Shown: positions 47,853 to 60,114, numbered from the stretch's first letter. The stretch is 64,000 nt of DNA from Salvator merianae (GCA_003586115.2 QVOM02000042.1:76126478-76190477); one strand, 5' to 3'. Program-made: numbers and translations. The notes: generated from the letters alone by a model not told the origin.

Positions 47853-48390
47853 AGGTAGTGGTCACACTTTACTTTTTATAAGAATGGAGGCAATCCTCTA
47901 TCCAGAGGGGTCAGTCATGAAAGTCCATTTCCATTTTTTCTGAGGACTTTCCTTCCCTGATTGGGACTATCCACTATGCGAATTATCCCAGTACTGAGTC
48001 CATTTTTGCTGCAATAAATGGACCCCAATGAAGGATTGCAGGGAAAGTCTGACACATGCTGGAGCAGGAAGGAGTATCCATGCTGCTGCCATCCCCCTGC
48101 TGCTGCCACCCTCTGCCCACCATTGCTACCCCCACTCTGCCACCACCAGCACCACACAGGACCAGGGAGGATCTCATCCATGTCATGCAGCCCCACTACC
48201 ACCACACTGAAGCTTACCTTTTACCAGGTAAAGGGGACAATGAAGCTTCAGTGTGGCAGGGGTGGTGGGGTGGGGTGCCAGCTGCAGCACTTTATGGTAG
48301 GTGTGACCAGGCCATTCCAGGCCAAAAACTTTCTGAGTTCCCTATCCGTCCCTGAAACAAACTATCTTTCTACAATATGACCACAGCCTA
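47853..48390. mobile_element. Possible DNA element with agg-tgtggtcaya ends
   Basis: The left side reads aaggtagtggtcacac and the reverse complement of the right side reads taggctgtggtcatat, a plausible inverted terminus. An inner perfect hairpin, cactgaagctt … aagcttcagtg, lies at 48205-48253. The middle (48060-48180) is CTG/CCA-rich, giving spurious ORFs. The family is unknown. Confidence 0.4.
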
Positions 48391-49860
48391 AGTCACTAAA
48401 ACCCCATAACATTAACACATGCAAGCTTCAGGTACTCATGACTGCTCCTTTGAGCCACCCCCTTTATTCACAGTTGCAAATAACATGGGACACCTTTGTA
48501 GATTTGGCTATCCACAAGTCAGTGCCAGTAAACTATGCTTTCTTGTGAAACTTTTGTTCACTGCTTTCCACCCCCAAACAAGCTTTCTTGTTTCAAGTAT
48601 CCTCTTGGTTTGTGAGATTCCATGAGAAAATACGGTTCAGAACCCATGAAGATATCAAGGGAGGACTCTGCAGACTTACTTCAAACAAAGCCAAACTTGA
48701 GTCAATCCTACTTGTGTCCCAGTTTCATGTTTTTATTGTGATGTACAGAATTTGCCAAATGGTCCTTAACAGTTCTTAAAAAGTGATGTAAAAATGGCAC
48801 ATACATCACATGTCTCATTAAAGCCTTCATTATTCATTCATGGGCATAAACAGAAATATTCATCAATTTCATCACGCATGCTCAAACTCCTAAAAAATGG
48901 TGCCCGATAAGAAAAGTTCAACCTAGCTATTTATCTCAAACAGCTGTCCAATTAATGAAGGTATATCTTTTACAGCTGTCTCACTCATGGAATTTCTTAT
49001 CAGGATAGCTAGATACCCTTAGCTTTCAACTATGCCAGGAATTTAGCATCTTCTGGTTTCCTTCAGATAGGAATGGCTAATTGTTCATGGCACTCTAGTT
49101 ATGTTCAAAGGAGGTGTACCTTAGAATTGCAAAAGTAACATTTTCTTATTTTTCACATAATTAATTAAGAAATGTACCTGCTGATATAGCCCATGTGTTC
49201 ATTAGCTCTGCCTGTCCTACGTGCACTGAAGTATTAGTACTTCAAAAGATATTGAATATATTTGGGTTTTATGCTTCATATTTTGTTACTACATATCCTG
49301 AATTCTGATAAATGATCTGCTTACCTCCAAATCTGATTCTTAGAAATTGTCTCTTAGTAGATCCTGTGCAGCCTTTGAGGTACAATACCTGCAGCTTTTC
49401 AAGTATTTAGGCAACATAATCTTAGGAAGCACTCACAGTCATGGTAGCAGTTACCCCCAGAAAGCCCCAAGGGCATGACGGGCAGATGCTGGGGCACCCA
49501 CCACCATAGAGCAGTCTGAGAAGTGCACTGGAGGGCCTATAAGCATTCTCTGCAACACTCTTGCACAGGGCATGGAAAAAATTATTCCAAGGGTGCCTGT
49601 TGCCTTCAGCTACTCCTGCCTCCCTATAGGCAAACAGCAGCAGTGGAAGCAACCTATGTGCTTGGTCCACACAGGTGCTACACCAGCAAAAGCCCACTTC
49701 CGGGACCTTTTCTAGCACACAGACTAGCTTTAATCTTCAGAGCTGACAACTCAGCTCTGGATCTGAGTTGTCAGCTTCAACGACAGTGAGGGCTGAAACA
49801 TAAAATGTGTGGATGCCCCGTGCCCCCACCCAGGAGTGCTAAGATATGAAGACAGCCTAA
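48391..49860. other. Intergenic, nothing recognised
   Basis: AT-rich sequence without an identifiable gene or repeat. 49420-49800 is GC-richer with ORFs on both strands but no domain. Confidence 0.4.
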
Positions 49861-50105
49861 GGCTGCATCTAGACAGGGCCCAGACCCCATAATTATTTCA
49901 GAATAGTATTTCTTTTGCCAGTCATGATCAAGGTGCTCCCAATACAGTCCTGGAATATAGACCAGCAAGCTATTGCATTGCTGTGTGACATGCTAAAATC
50001 CAGAATATCGACCTAATGTCATGACAAAGTAAAATATTCCTGGGAATGATTTGCTCTGGAATGTCCAAAAATAGCAGAATAGGTAAGCAATGTTTTGAGG
50101 CAACC
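49861..50105. mobile_element. Harbinger-like MITE, longer relative of 38524
   Basis: Ends ggctgcatctagac / ggttgcctcaaaac, with sub-terminal 'attgcttacctattctg' (reverse complement of the right side) matching 'gttgcttacttattctg' at 38538. TAA lies at both borders (49858-49860, 50106-50108), a 3-bp duplication. Confidence 0.7.
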
Positions 50106-50824
50106 TAAGTGTTGCCTTAGTAGAAAACAGTCTGTCAAGCTGGGATAAGAACCTAAACTTTTAAACCTGTATTTTGTAAGTCCTGAAAGGCAATTGTTTT
50201 GATAAATAATCTTTTATAATGTGGATTTATACTTCAGATAAGGGCAAAATCAGAGTAAAATTGAAACCTCAAATTGTTTGACTGTCATAAAATTACAGTG
50301 CGAAATATCTGATCAGCAAGTCCTGCTCATAGCATTTTTGATAAGATCTGTGTATCACAATAAAAACATAAAACTGGGACAAAAATAGGATTGATTCAAA
50401 TTTGGCTTTGTTTGGAAATGGAGATGGATACTTTCCAAAATGTCTTCTGGGGATTATATTTTTAAATATATTGCATGGGAAATTGCCATAATGAAATGTA
50501 ACATCAGTACTTAGAATTATAATATAATGTACAGTTAACACATAGAGGTTTTGGAAGATTGCCTTTGTGAGCACAGTTTTATTGTTGTCATTGTCATTCC
50601 TATGGATGCAAATTAGTATTCCTATCCACCCTACTGGAAGATACTATCTTATATCAACAGGAAATCAGTTTGTGGTATGAATCTTGAACCTGGGAAAGAG
50701 TGAATCCAAATGCAGCTTCCACAGATACTACTGAAGATGGAAGTGAAGTAGAAATATTGGCTTGGTGCCAGTGGCTAACCCATAAGGCCAAAGTGAGCAA
50801 CGCCCTTGGTCATCTCCATACCCA
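50106..50824. other. Intergenic, nothing recognised
   Basis: AT-rich, no recognised feature. Confidence 0.4.
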
Positions 50825-51270
50825 ATGTTTCAGAGTCTGTACATGGGTAAAAACCTGCAGTTCTCCCAGGACTATACTGGAAATGCCACACATATTTGTG
50901 GCAATTCCAATACAGTCCCAGGATACTTGATCAAAAATCTGGTAAATGGGCATTAGAAAAAATCCAGCAACAATGCCAGGTTTTCAGTAATTCTGATTGC
51001 TTATCGCTGTGTACCAATTCTTCACAGAACCATGCTGTTGTAAAATAACCAGATGTTAGCAAGCACAGGAAAAAAACAAAGAGAAGTGGGGGCGGGACTT
51101 GCTGACATACGGTATTTTGCAAGAGCAACAGTTAACACAAATTGCTGGCAAACGAAGTGAGAGCCTAGGATTTTCCCATGATTGCCTCCTGTGGACTTGC
51201 AGGGAGTGGCAAGAGGTGGTTGTGGGATCTAAAGATCCCTCTATTTCCACTTGCAGTCTGGAGACACCTT
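50825..51270. mobile_element. DNA element, copy 1 of the 61459 family
   Basis: Collinear with 61459-61866. Both contain aatgccacacaYat, a 'gtcccaggatacttgatcaaa / gtcctaggttagtcaaaaat' block (shown shortened), 'ttgctt', 'gttgYaaaataMcc' and 'tagcaagc'. Both end with gtctgga. Boundaries are approximate. Confidence 0.6.
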
Positions 51271-51394
51271 GGTTCTTTACTCCCTTTCCCCTTCTCAGGT
51301 GTTTCAATGCAGGGTTAGCTAATACGTGTACAATTTACCATGTTCAACAGGGTTGATCTTAATGTAGGTTTACATAGAATTGCAACCTTGCAGT

Positions 51395-51555
51395 CAGGGG
51401 CGTAGCAAGGGGGGGCGGGGGGGCGGTCTGCCCCGGGCGGTGCATTGTCCCAGGCGGCCCATGGAGCCAGGGCCCCGCCCGCCGGTGCGCTCGCTCGCCC
51501 TGCCCACCGGCGCACTCGCTCACCCTGGGCGGCAAAACTTTTAGCTACACTGCTG
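51395..51555. mobile_element. hAT MITE with perfect 8-bp duplication
   Basis: 161-bp GC-rich element beginning caggggcgtagcaagg and ending ttagctacactgctg, the known hAT/Charlie-type terminus (caggggYgtagc). It is flanked by identical cttgcagt at 51387-51394 and 51556-51563. The interior keeps CpGs and has a short internal duplication (ggYgcRctcgctcRccctg near 51483 and 51508). Confidence 0.9.
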
Positions 51556-51869
51556 CTTGCAGTGTCTCACTTAATAGATGTATGTATGCTTGTATGCAGT
51601 TCACAGATCAACATATACTACAGCAAGACAACATAAATAATCTCAGCTGCATAACATAGGTCTAACAGATACAGTCACCAAGCAAAACATTGAAACCTAG
51701 TTGTTTCCTTATGCCAATGGCATATGCTACAAACTTTGCTACTATTAGTGTCACTTCTGGGACACTTCTGGGATTTGTCACCCAGTTCGTGTAAGATTTA
51801 CTTAAAGTAGAATTCCTTCTGCTGATATATGGTACCACTAGCTTTCAGCTTCCATTCTATGGCAGGCTT

Positions 51870-51950
51870 GCTGTAGTATGCACTAGCATGCAGGCGGCAG
51901 GCCTCTATTCCAGAATATAATGCAGAATAAGGCCTAATGCAGAAAAGTCT
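51870..51950. mobile_element. Fragment of the ggccctttctgcac MITE family
   Basis: 'gtatgcactagcatgcaggc', 'ggcaggcctctattcc' and 'agaatataat…gaataaggcc' match the right half of 60451-60630. It ends next to another MITE at 51953. The preceding 51564-51869 has no recognised content. Confidence 0.65.
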
Positions 51951-51952
51951 AA

Positions 51953-52301
51953 GGGCCTTTTCACACTTATCATCTTGAAATGTTTGAAATCTAGCATTCC
52001 AAGATGGAACAGACCTTGTAGTATGGTGGCCAGGTAACTATCTGGCCACTGCCATGGCAACCACGGACACAGTGTGACTGCACAGCCACAGCCATGCAGC
52101 ATTCACATCCGGAAGTAGAAGCAAACACTACGTACCGGGAACAGTCCAGCTGCTCCTGGTATAGCTGTGGAACACAATTTCATGCTCAGCTAATAGCAAT
52201 TGGGAGTGGCTGTAGCCTGCTCCCGATTGTGAGGGCCTCTGCAAAGGGTGGACAACTTCCCTGTGTCTGCATGCTCACTAGTGAAAAGTGTGAACAGGTC
52301 C
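51953..52301. mobile_element. MITE with gggccttttcacac ends
   Basis: 349 bp with ends gggccttttcacactta / ggacctgttcacactttt. TAA is duplicated at both borders (51950-51952, 52302-52304). The left sub-terminal 'cacttatcatctt' matches the reverse complement of the right side of 60827-61374, so they are relatives in opposite orientation. Confidence 0.75.
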
Positions 52302-52829
52302 TAAGTTTCACAACACTATCATTAGTAGATATACTTCTCTGTGTTCACAGAATTAAAAACCCAGCCACTCTTAGAGAGACTCTGTACAAGGGAAAAATAG
52401 GAAGAACTGTTACTTCAAGATTATTAATCCTGATCGGAATTTTTGAGCAGCCACCAACACTGGAAATGCAAAAGAATAGATAGAAAGGTTAAAATACACA
52501 TTGCCTTATGAACAGTTTTTTAAGGCTCCAAATCTGATATAAGGTGTAGTTTGGGGAAGAAAAACAGTAGCGGCATTTGCCAATTTCAAATTTTATTTCT
52601 TTCCACCACTGGCATTCTCCAGATGCCAAACCTTGAAAGGGTTTCTTTACTACATAATCTTAACTAATCAGTGATCATGTACAAATATAATGAGGCATCT
52701 CACCATACAGCCAAATTAGATTATACAGTGGTCCCATATGCACACAGAGAGAAAGGGGAGGGGGAAGATAATAACATTAGGATATAGAAAGCCATCTTGC
52801 AAAATTTGATAACTGCAGCTAGAACTGTA
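52302..52829. other. Intergenic, nothing recognised
   Basis: AT-rich, no recognised feature. Confidence 0.4.
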
Positions 52830-53200
52830 TATGAATAGAAATGGAAAGGGGATGATTGGTTGGTTAAAATGGTGGACCTTGCTGAGATGGACTTACTGAA
52901 AAATTGATCCTTACTGAGAAATAAGACAGTTCATAGGTTTTATGAAAACTGGAAGCCCTTTATCAACTTTCCACAAGAATTGGAAAGTGGATTTCTGATT
53001 GCTGGATTTGATGAATGAAGAGGAAAGAAGACAATTGGTAGAAGAAAAGAACTAAGGGATCAGGAGGAGCAAGAAACATGAAACATAGAGGAAACTTTGG
53101 AAGAAGAAGGAAGTCAGTAGTAAAAAAAGATGTTAGTGTATGATTTTTTGAATTAAATGTACATTTTATACGTCTTAAATAATTAGATAAATAAAAAAGG
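52830..53200 (+). mobile_element. L1-like LINE 3' end
   Basis: A-rich sense strand. A diverged ORF2 C-terminus is readable at about 52945-53000 ('NWKPFINF'), followed by an A/G-rich 3' UTR and 'aattagataaataaaaaagg'. The strand composition matches the L1 remnant at 5650. Confidence 0.65.
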
Positions 53201-54940
53201 GATATAGAAAACATTCCAGATTTAAGATGCAATGATTCAGTCCTCCAGTACACATTCCACAGCACTTATGACTGTCCTCTTGAAGAAGCCCTCTAATGGT
53301 CATCCTCTCAGTTGAAGAGAAGCAGCCAGCGCCATTAATCTTCCCAGCCTGCTTTTCTTAGTTGATAAGAAGCAGCTCCAATATATTTTAATAAGACACT
53401 GAAGACCTCAGCGCATTAAAAAACAAAACTTTGAATGATTTATCTAAGGATTAAAAGCCTTTGCAAATATTTTAGTATCTTGCTGAATTACGATGTTTAA
53501 ACTTTCAGCATATATTATCCAGGCTGTAATTGTAGAGGCGTGGGTCTTTTTTTCTTAATTTTTATCTTAGGTTTAGTATCTCCATGAATTAATAGAGGAT
53601 CAGCTGAACTTACTGCCTTTAAAGACAACACACAATGTAACTCGGGAATGTTGTTGATTTTCCTCCAGTTCCATCCAGCTCCTCCCGTATGCGGGCTGCC
53701 ACGAATCCCTCGCTGCCCCCGCTGGGAGGGGGGACTCGTTTGGAGCTCTAATGAGGAATCCCTCCACCTCCCTGTCACTCAGGGAGATGAAATCTTCTGT
53801 CAGAGGGGGTTTGGACTCTTCCCTCTGTCTCCTCAAGTTGGGGTATGCTCAGAGGAAAAAATCCTCTCAGCAACTACATTTGGCCATCTTCCTGGAAGTC
53901 CAAGCTTTCAAATTTCAAAAAGTTCTACTGACTTCAAATTTTGGATTCTCACCTGTGGAATAGGCTCCACCCCATACCTCTTGAATTCTTAACATTCAAA
54001 CTTTCAAATTTCACAAATCTCTGCCAAACTCACTTGTAGGTCAAGTTTTAAATTATCCCTATTCATTCTCTGAGATTTTGAGTCCAGTTCTCCCTTGAAG
54101 TCATTGGACCTGGATCTAGGTCTTTTACCATGGAATATCTGCATGTGGCCAGGGAGCCACAGTTCTTTTGATGTTCAGTGTGTGATTTCTAGTGTTGGCT
54201 GCAGTAAATTTTCAGTTTCATTGGTACTATCTCACTTGGTACTATCTAACTAATGCCTTCATATGCAATCTGCCTTCTCTTCTCATAGCTGACGGTAATG
54301 GAAGATAATTATGTATTGATGACATTGATTGCTGACTGATGACCAGACTCTAGTATCTAGATCTGTGATGCCCACATATCTTGTAAAAACAGGCTGAGAA
54401 GGATTGGCAGTGAGGATGGCAAATCACTTTGTTCACCGATCTTGGTGGGTGTGAACCAATAAAATAATTTTCAGGAAGTAATATGTCACGTTCCTCAGTT
54501 CCAGCTGCCTCTGCAAGGTAACATCTATTAGTTTCAAAATTCCTTGTACACACTTCTGTGTCTTTCTCCATGTCATTACCAACAGCATGAGTGCTCTCTA
54601 TCCTAGAAATTAAACCCTCAGAATGGCTTCAATAAGTTCTTATTCAGATACATCATATTTAGATGGTTGGTTGTGTATGCCTGGTGTTTTCACTAAATGA
54701 CACCACTTGGTAGATTTTTGACAAACAGCAGGATTCTGTGCCACTGAAATTTCAGAATGGATCACAAAAGTCTTTCTCCATTCATTTCTGACATGTTCAA
54801 CATGACCCAAGCTAGCTGCACCACGTTGTGCATGCCTGAAAATCTGTGATATGACAAAGGATCGTGTTCCAGTGGAGCAACACTGATTTCTGTGGTAGCA
54901 ACATCCCCAGTGTTTTTACTCTTCAGCCATGGGACAACTA
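53201..54940. other. Intergenic, nothing recognised
   Basis: Unique-looking sequence. Bases 53650-53850 are GC-rich with overlapping ORFs on both strands but no domain or splice context. Confidence 0.35.
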
Positions 54941-55170
54941 GGCCCTTTCCACACTGAGTCACTAGAACAGCCCAGTATAGCCCATTGGTAGTTTATCAGG
55001 AACCACACACCCCTGAAGACCAGCCCATCTGCACAGGATTAGAATGTGAAGTGGAACACGATACAAAATGGTGTTTTATTGCACTCAACCTGTAGAACAT
55101 TTTGAAGTATTCCACAAGTAAACTACTTTAGTATACTGGCCCACAAAGAACATGCTGACAACACACCTCT

Positions 55171-55928
55171 GGGCCTTTTCGCACTGAAGCAAGCAGAACG
55201 ATCTAATTAGCCTGCTTCAGGCTGGTGCAGATGAGGAGAGGTCCCTCCCATTCGCACTGATTTTAATTAAAACGTACCTGAAGCTGGTCGTCCTCCGCGT
55301 GAGTGCGAACACTCCGTCGCCCTGTTCATTTACGTGCCTGCCACGTCCGCCAGACGTCTCTCCCTCCCATGCTCGTGATCGGCGGAGCGCTCCATCCCAG
55401 CGGCGTCACTTCCGCAGCAACGGAAAGGAACTACGTATTGTACTCCGTAGTCAACGAGACGAAGATGGAGCTGAGATACGGAGCAGAGAAGAAGCGGGGA
55501 TGAAGTGGGGACGAAGTGGGTATGCAGTACAGTACAAAGTGGGCACGAAGCGGGGACAAAGCGGGGACGAAGTACAGAACACAGTGGGTATGAAGTACAA
55601 TACGAAGTGGGTACAAAGTACAGTACGAAGTCGTCGGTGGTTTCATAGTGAGGAGCAGCGCATGCGGGAAATGACCACATCCGCTGACGTCAGAGCGACG
55701 GAAGGGAACCCCGAGATGAACGGAGTGCGAAAGCACCATGCCCGATCCTTGCCCCATCACACAGGTTGGAATCAAGACAGGTAAGTACTTGACTTGCCTT
55801 ACCCAGCTTCGGGTTGGGTTCGGGTACGGAGTGGTTCGGTTCGGGTGAGGCGCGCGCCCACGGCAGTGCGAAAGCTCCGTTCTAGCGAGCGGACAAGAAC
55901 GGTCTACCGCTACAGTGTAAAAAGGCCC
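55171..55928. mobile_element. Nested MITE with gggccttttcgcac ends
   Basis: 758 bp. Ends gggccttttcgcactg / gggcctttttacactg (reverse complement). It is flanked by an exact TCT on both sides (55168-55170, 55929-55931). The interior is rich in intact CpG, suggesting recent insertion, and holds a tandem array at 55490-55640. The 161-codon ORF 55299-55784 lies wholly inside and has repeat-driven sequence, so it is not a gene. Confidence 0.75.
55490..55640. repeat. Minisatellite, about 10-11 bp unit
   Basis: Imperfect tandem copies of gaagYgggKac/gtacaRtac-type words (gaagcgggga, gaagtgggga, gaagtgggta, cacgaagcgg) fill about 150 bp inside the nested MITE. Confidence 0.75.
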
Positions 55929-56211
55929 TCTGTGTCCAGTATACCATGCCCAGCCCCATTTCATTTGGTTACCCAAATGTGGCACTGGAAGTATGGGGCT
56001 TCTGCATATGTGGCCAAAAAAGCCTCAGTCAGCAACTTGGAAGGCTGAAAAGCTGGGCCAAGATGGGCTGTCCTATCACAGGCCAGCATCAGCCTGTTCC
56101 ACCTTGGGGTGGATTGCCTGTTTCAGCACAGATCAGCCCACCATACTTAAGAATAACACTGCACAGTCCCAGTTCCAGTAGACTAGGAATGAGACAGGCC
56201 CAAGGTGTGGT

Positions 56212-56345
56212 GTCCACATCATCATCATCATCATCATCAGTATATTTGTATGCCATAGTTCCATTTTATGCACAAGGTGGTATACAAGCAGTTAACAAAA
56301 TTCAGAGAAATTATTAAACAGAATACAAAGCAAAATACAATAATC
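56212..56345. repeat. (ATC)n and LINE-tail fragment
   Basis: (ATC)7 at about 56218-56239 is followed by 'tatgccatagttcc…caaggtggtatacaagc', the usual remnant of a reptile LINE 3' UTR on the minus strand. Confidence 0.55.
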
Positions 56346-56689
56346 TCATATCAATACAATATATATTTACATATAATATCCAAACCAAAAGAACAAGAAT
56401 AATTTCTCCCTCCCACACAGCTACTTTCCCTTGGATAGCATGCTGCAATTCTTAGGCCCAGTCCTAGCAGTTCTTTCAAGCAGAGGCCTATATCTGCAAG
56501 TGGGCAGACACAGAAACCAAGGGAGAGACTCAGGCAGGACCAATAAACAGCCCCCAGTGGGATCCACTGAGCTATTCCCAACCCACCAGCACCCTTGGCC
56601 CATGCAGTTATGCTGTACAAAGACCTTTACCCTCTTCCAGTTTAAAGACGCCCTATGGAAGTATCCTAGGTCTTAGAGTTATGTAACAT

Positions 56690-56922
56690 GAAACTTCAAG
56701 GGAGTAGATACAGACTAGATATTAGAAAAAACTTTCCAACAGTAAGGGTGATCAGTCGGTGGAATAGGTTGCCAAAGGAGGTGAGGAGCTCTCCTTCACT
56801 GGAGATCTTCAAGGAGAGGCTGGACAGACATCTGCCTGGGATGGTTTAGGGGATCCTGCATTGAGCAGGGGATTGGACTTGATGACCCTGTAGGTCCCTT
56901 CCAACTCTATGATTCTATGATT
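56690..56922 (+). mobile_element. CR1 LINE 3' end
   Basis: Matches 16930-17160: 'gatattagaaaaaactttcc', 'ggaataggttgcc', 'ttggacttgatgaccctg' and a terminal ctatgattctatgat. It covers only the last 230 bp. The following 56923-57253 contains nothing recognised. Confidence 0.9.
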
Positions 56923-57253
56923 TATGCTGCATCAGAACAAAGGGCTGCATATTACATCCTCTTAAACTGTCTCCAGAAAGAGATAATGCAAAGCTGCCAT
57001 TGTTCTTAAGCAAAGTGCTAGCTCTGCATGAAGACAACTCAGTGCACCTCCCCTGACATCTCCAGTGAAACAAGGTAACAGACGGCAGAACCAGGAATAA
57101 TCTGTGGAGACAATCTTGGAAAATCCTGCAATGTGGCAGCTGCATCCCTGCTGTATCCACAGCAGCAAGCATTTCACTTCTGCAGATGCATAATTTCCCC
57201 AAAACACATCCTGTCTCAAATGGCAATAGTATCTGTTGTTTCTCCAACACTTT

Positions 57254-57779
57254 GGGCTTGTTCGCACTTATGACAGTAGAATGTTCTAATTAGCAGGGTT
57301 CGGGCCAGGCAGGATCAGGTACAGTGAGGAGTGTTCGCGCTTCTCAGCAATGGAACAGTTCATGAGCTGACCAGCAGGGGAAACAGTGCGAATGGGAATG
57401 CACTAGTTAAGTAGCCACCATTCCAAACCAGGACTTAGAGGACCTGGGTCAGGACCTGGGTCCAAAACAGCCACCAGGGTCCAGACCCCAGAGTCCAAAC
57501 CTGGGTCTGAACTGTTTGATGGCACTTGCACAGCCACGCAGTCCCCGCCCCACTGCCATTCCAAACCAGGAAGTGGTGCGAACGCACCTTTCCTGATCCG
57601 CACCTGATCACTCAAGTCAGCTTGAAGACTACAATTTAGTTGACCACAGCTGGTAGGATTCAGGTGAGCATCATGTGGGCTTCAGTAGGTTTCAAGTCAG
57701 CTGGGGCTGTTTGGAGATGCAAATGCTCCGTTCCAGTGAGTGGTCTGGAACATTCCTCTCACTAAGTGCGAACAGGTCC
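57254..57779. mobile_element. 500-bp MITE family, copy 1
   Basis: 526 bp. Ends gggcttgttcgcactta / ggacctgttcgcactta. Inside: 'ttctaattagcagggttc', a gggtcc/ggtctg-rich repeat section, 'ccaggaagtggtgcgaacgc' and 'gggcttcagtaggtttcaag'. The same order recurs at 59596 and 62075. Non-coding. Flanking 3-mers ttt/tta. Confidence 0.85.
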
Positions 57780-59110
57780 TTAGTGCCATCCTTTCAGCAA
57801 TGTTTGATGGGAAAGGATATCATTTCCTTCTTCTTTCAAGTTCACTTCTAATTTGACTTTCAAGAGCATTGGCCTTTGCTTGCCCAAGCCTTAGGCATGA
57901 CCAACAAACAGCCACCACCATAATTGGATTCTGTTTTTCTGTTTTATTTTATTTAAAAGTTTAATGCTGCCTGCACCATCACTGAAATATTTCAGGTCAT
58001 CATGAAAATGCACTGCTGTGTGAATTTAAGTGCACAGAAGTCCAGTTAGCGAAAGATGGAGACAATACGTCAATTGCATCTATTACACATACATATTTGA
58101 ATGAAACTGGTTTGTAGGAAAAAGTGAGAATATGCTTCAAGAAAGAAAACAGCAGCCCCAAGAAAAGATGTTTGTCAGCTTACATTTCCAATATTTCAAT
58201 GCCCAATTCCACTATTTATATCTAGGAAGGAGAAAGATATTGTCTAAGGAACAGGAGGAACACTGTCATTACATCTTGCACTGGAGAAAGACTCCAGGAC
58301 ATTTTGCATGGATAATAACATATTGAAATGCCAAATCTTGGCTAAAATGAGCATCAGTGAACAAGTGCCAGAGACCAGCACATAGAATTAAAATGAAACT
58401 TCAGAAGGACTCCTGTGTTTCAGATCAAGTTAGTTTTTATGCGGCATTTTAAGAATGCACAAGTAGTGTTCATGATTTCAGAACAAATCTATTTAAGAAC
58501 TAATTTTGAACCAGAATCTTATCCATTCCACCCCTATACCCACCCACCATTCAGAACAATATAATGGTGTACTCCTGAGCTAGCAAAGAGAGAAAAAATA
58601 CTGAGAGAAGGCAAACAAGTTTTCTGTCTTTGAACACAGCAGTATCCTGTACAAAATTAGCAATCTTCATTCATTTTAAGAAAAGTAACTACAAAGAGGA
58701 TAGAAATACCAAATACCATTCCCTTAACAAGTGTTTAAGCATTAATTCCTTCATTCGTTTTAACAATTTTATTGCTCTGTAGAAACAAGTGACACAATCC
58801 ATCTCTGGAACAATCATTTAGCCCCTCAAGCTTAAAGCAAATCTAAGCCCTCAGCAGCATACTATTAAACACAGGAATACAACTGTGTTCCCAGCCAACA
58901 GGGAATATAAAAGCATGACTCCATTGCGTCCCCCCAGATTTCTACAAAACTGAAGACCAGGAATAAAACTTATTGTTGTAAGAACAGAGCAAACAATGAC
59001 TTTAAAACTATATGAGGATAGGTTTAGATTAGACTGAGGATAGTTTGCACTTGTCTCTTCAAAACTGTCTCCACAAACAATCCCAGGCCAGTGAAGAACA
59101 GGAGTGACTG
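57780..59110. other. Intergenic, nothing recognised
   Basis: AT-rich unique-looking sequence. Confidence 0.4.
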
Positions 59111-59501
59111 GGGCCTTTCACATGCTGAGTACTGGAACAGCCCATTCCAGTCCAGCAGCCACACTAGAAATCTGTATGGCATGCTGTCCTCGTCCGCTCC
59201 TAGCAAGATGTCCTAACACTGGATGGCCCACTTACCACTAACTATGTTGGGGCACTTGCCAGCAGCAGGTCTGGACCAGCAGCCCTCACCTTGCAATATC
59301 TGGAAGTGTTGTGAACACAGCTGTCCCAAACCATTCCTGACACCACAGGAATGCCGTTGGATTGCATTTAAGCTGTCCAGAGCAGATGAGGATTGGGAAC
59401 GGCTCAGGACACTTCCAGAACAGCTGCAACAGATCGCAGTGTGAACAAAGCAATCCAGCGGTCCGCTGGGAATTCTTCTGAAGGTAAATGTGAAAAGGCC
59501 C
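59111..59501. mobile_element. MITE with gggcctttcacatg ends
   Basis: 391 bp, ends gggcctttcacatg / gggccttttcacatt. CTG borders both sides if the last C is counted as flank. 'ctggaacagccc' recalls 54960-54975. Confidence 0.65.
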
Positions 59502-59595
59502 TGTGTCTGGAAGATAAGGGAACCTCCAGTTGCAATTTTTAAAAGCTAGCAGCTGTTAAACAGAGGTCTGGATCAGCAGACCGGTCTGACATTGT

Positions 59596-60114
59596 GGGCC
59601 TGTTCACACTTACACCAGTATAACATTCTAATTAGCAGGGTTCAGGCAGGCCAAGATCAGCTACGGTGAGAAGTGTTTGCACCTGTCAGCACAGGAACAG
59701 TTTGAGAGCTGACCAGCAGGGGGAGCAATGCAAATGGGAATACACTAGTAAGATAGCTGGGTCCAGACCTAGGGGAGCTGGGCTCTGGACTTGGGTCCAA
59801 AATGGCCACCAGGGTCTGGACCCCAAAGTCTGAACCTGGGTCCGAACTGTCTGACAGTGCCTGTGTGGCCACATAATCCCCAGCCCACTACCATTCCACA
59901 CCAGGAAGTGATGCGAATGCACCTTTCCTGATCCACACCCAATTGCACAAGTCAGCTTGGAGACTACAATTTTCTTGACCACAGCTGATAGGCTTCAGGT
60001 GAGCACCAGGTGGGCTTCAGTAGGTTTCAAGTCAACTGGGGCTGTTTGCAGATGGAAATCCTCTGTTCCAGCAAGTGTCCTGGAATGTTCCTCTCATTAA
60101 GTGCAAACAGACCC
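59596..60114. mobile_element. 500-bp MITE family, copy 2
   Basis: 519 bp, ends gggcctgttcacactta / gggtctgtttgcactta. TGT is duplicated at both borders (59593-59595, 60115-60117). Interior collinear with copies at 57254 and 62075 and in the same orientation. The gap 60115-60450 holds nothing recognised. Confidence 0.85.

Larger units (their letters stand above)
54941..56201. mobile_element. Outer MITE-like element carrying a nested insertion
   Basis: The left end ggccctttccacactgag (54941) and the probable right end (reverse complement gggcctgtctcattcctagtc, shown to 20 bases as gggcctgtctcattcctagt, ending 56201) enclose host-element sequence. That sequence is split by a second element at 55171-55928. 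The right boundary is inferred from similarity to the start at 46260. Confidence 0.5.

Noticed and set aside
55299..55784. 161-codon ORF
   Set aside because: Lies entirely within the nested MITE and its minisatellite.
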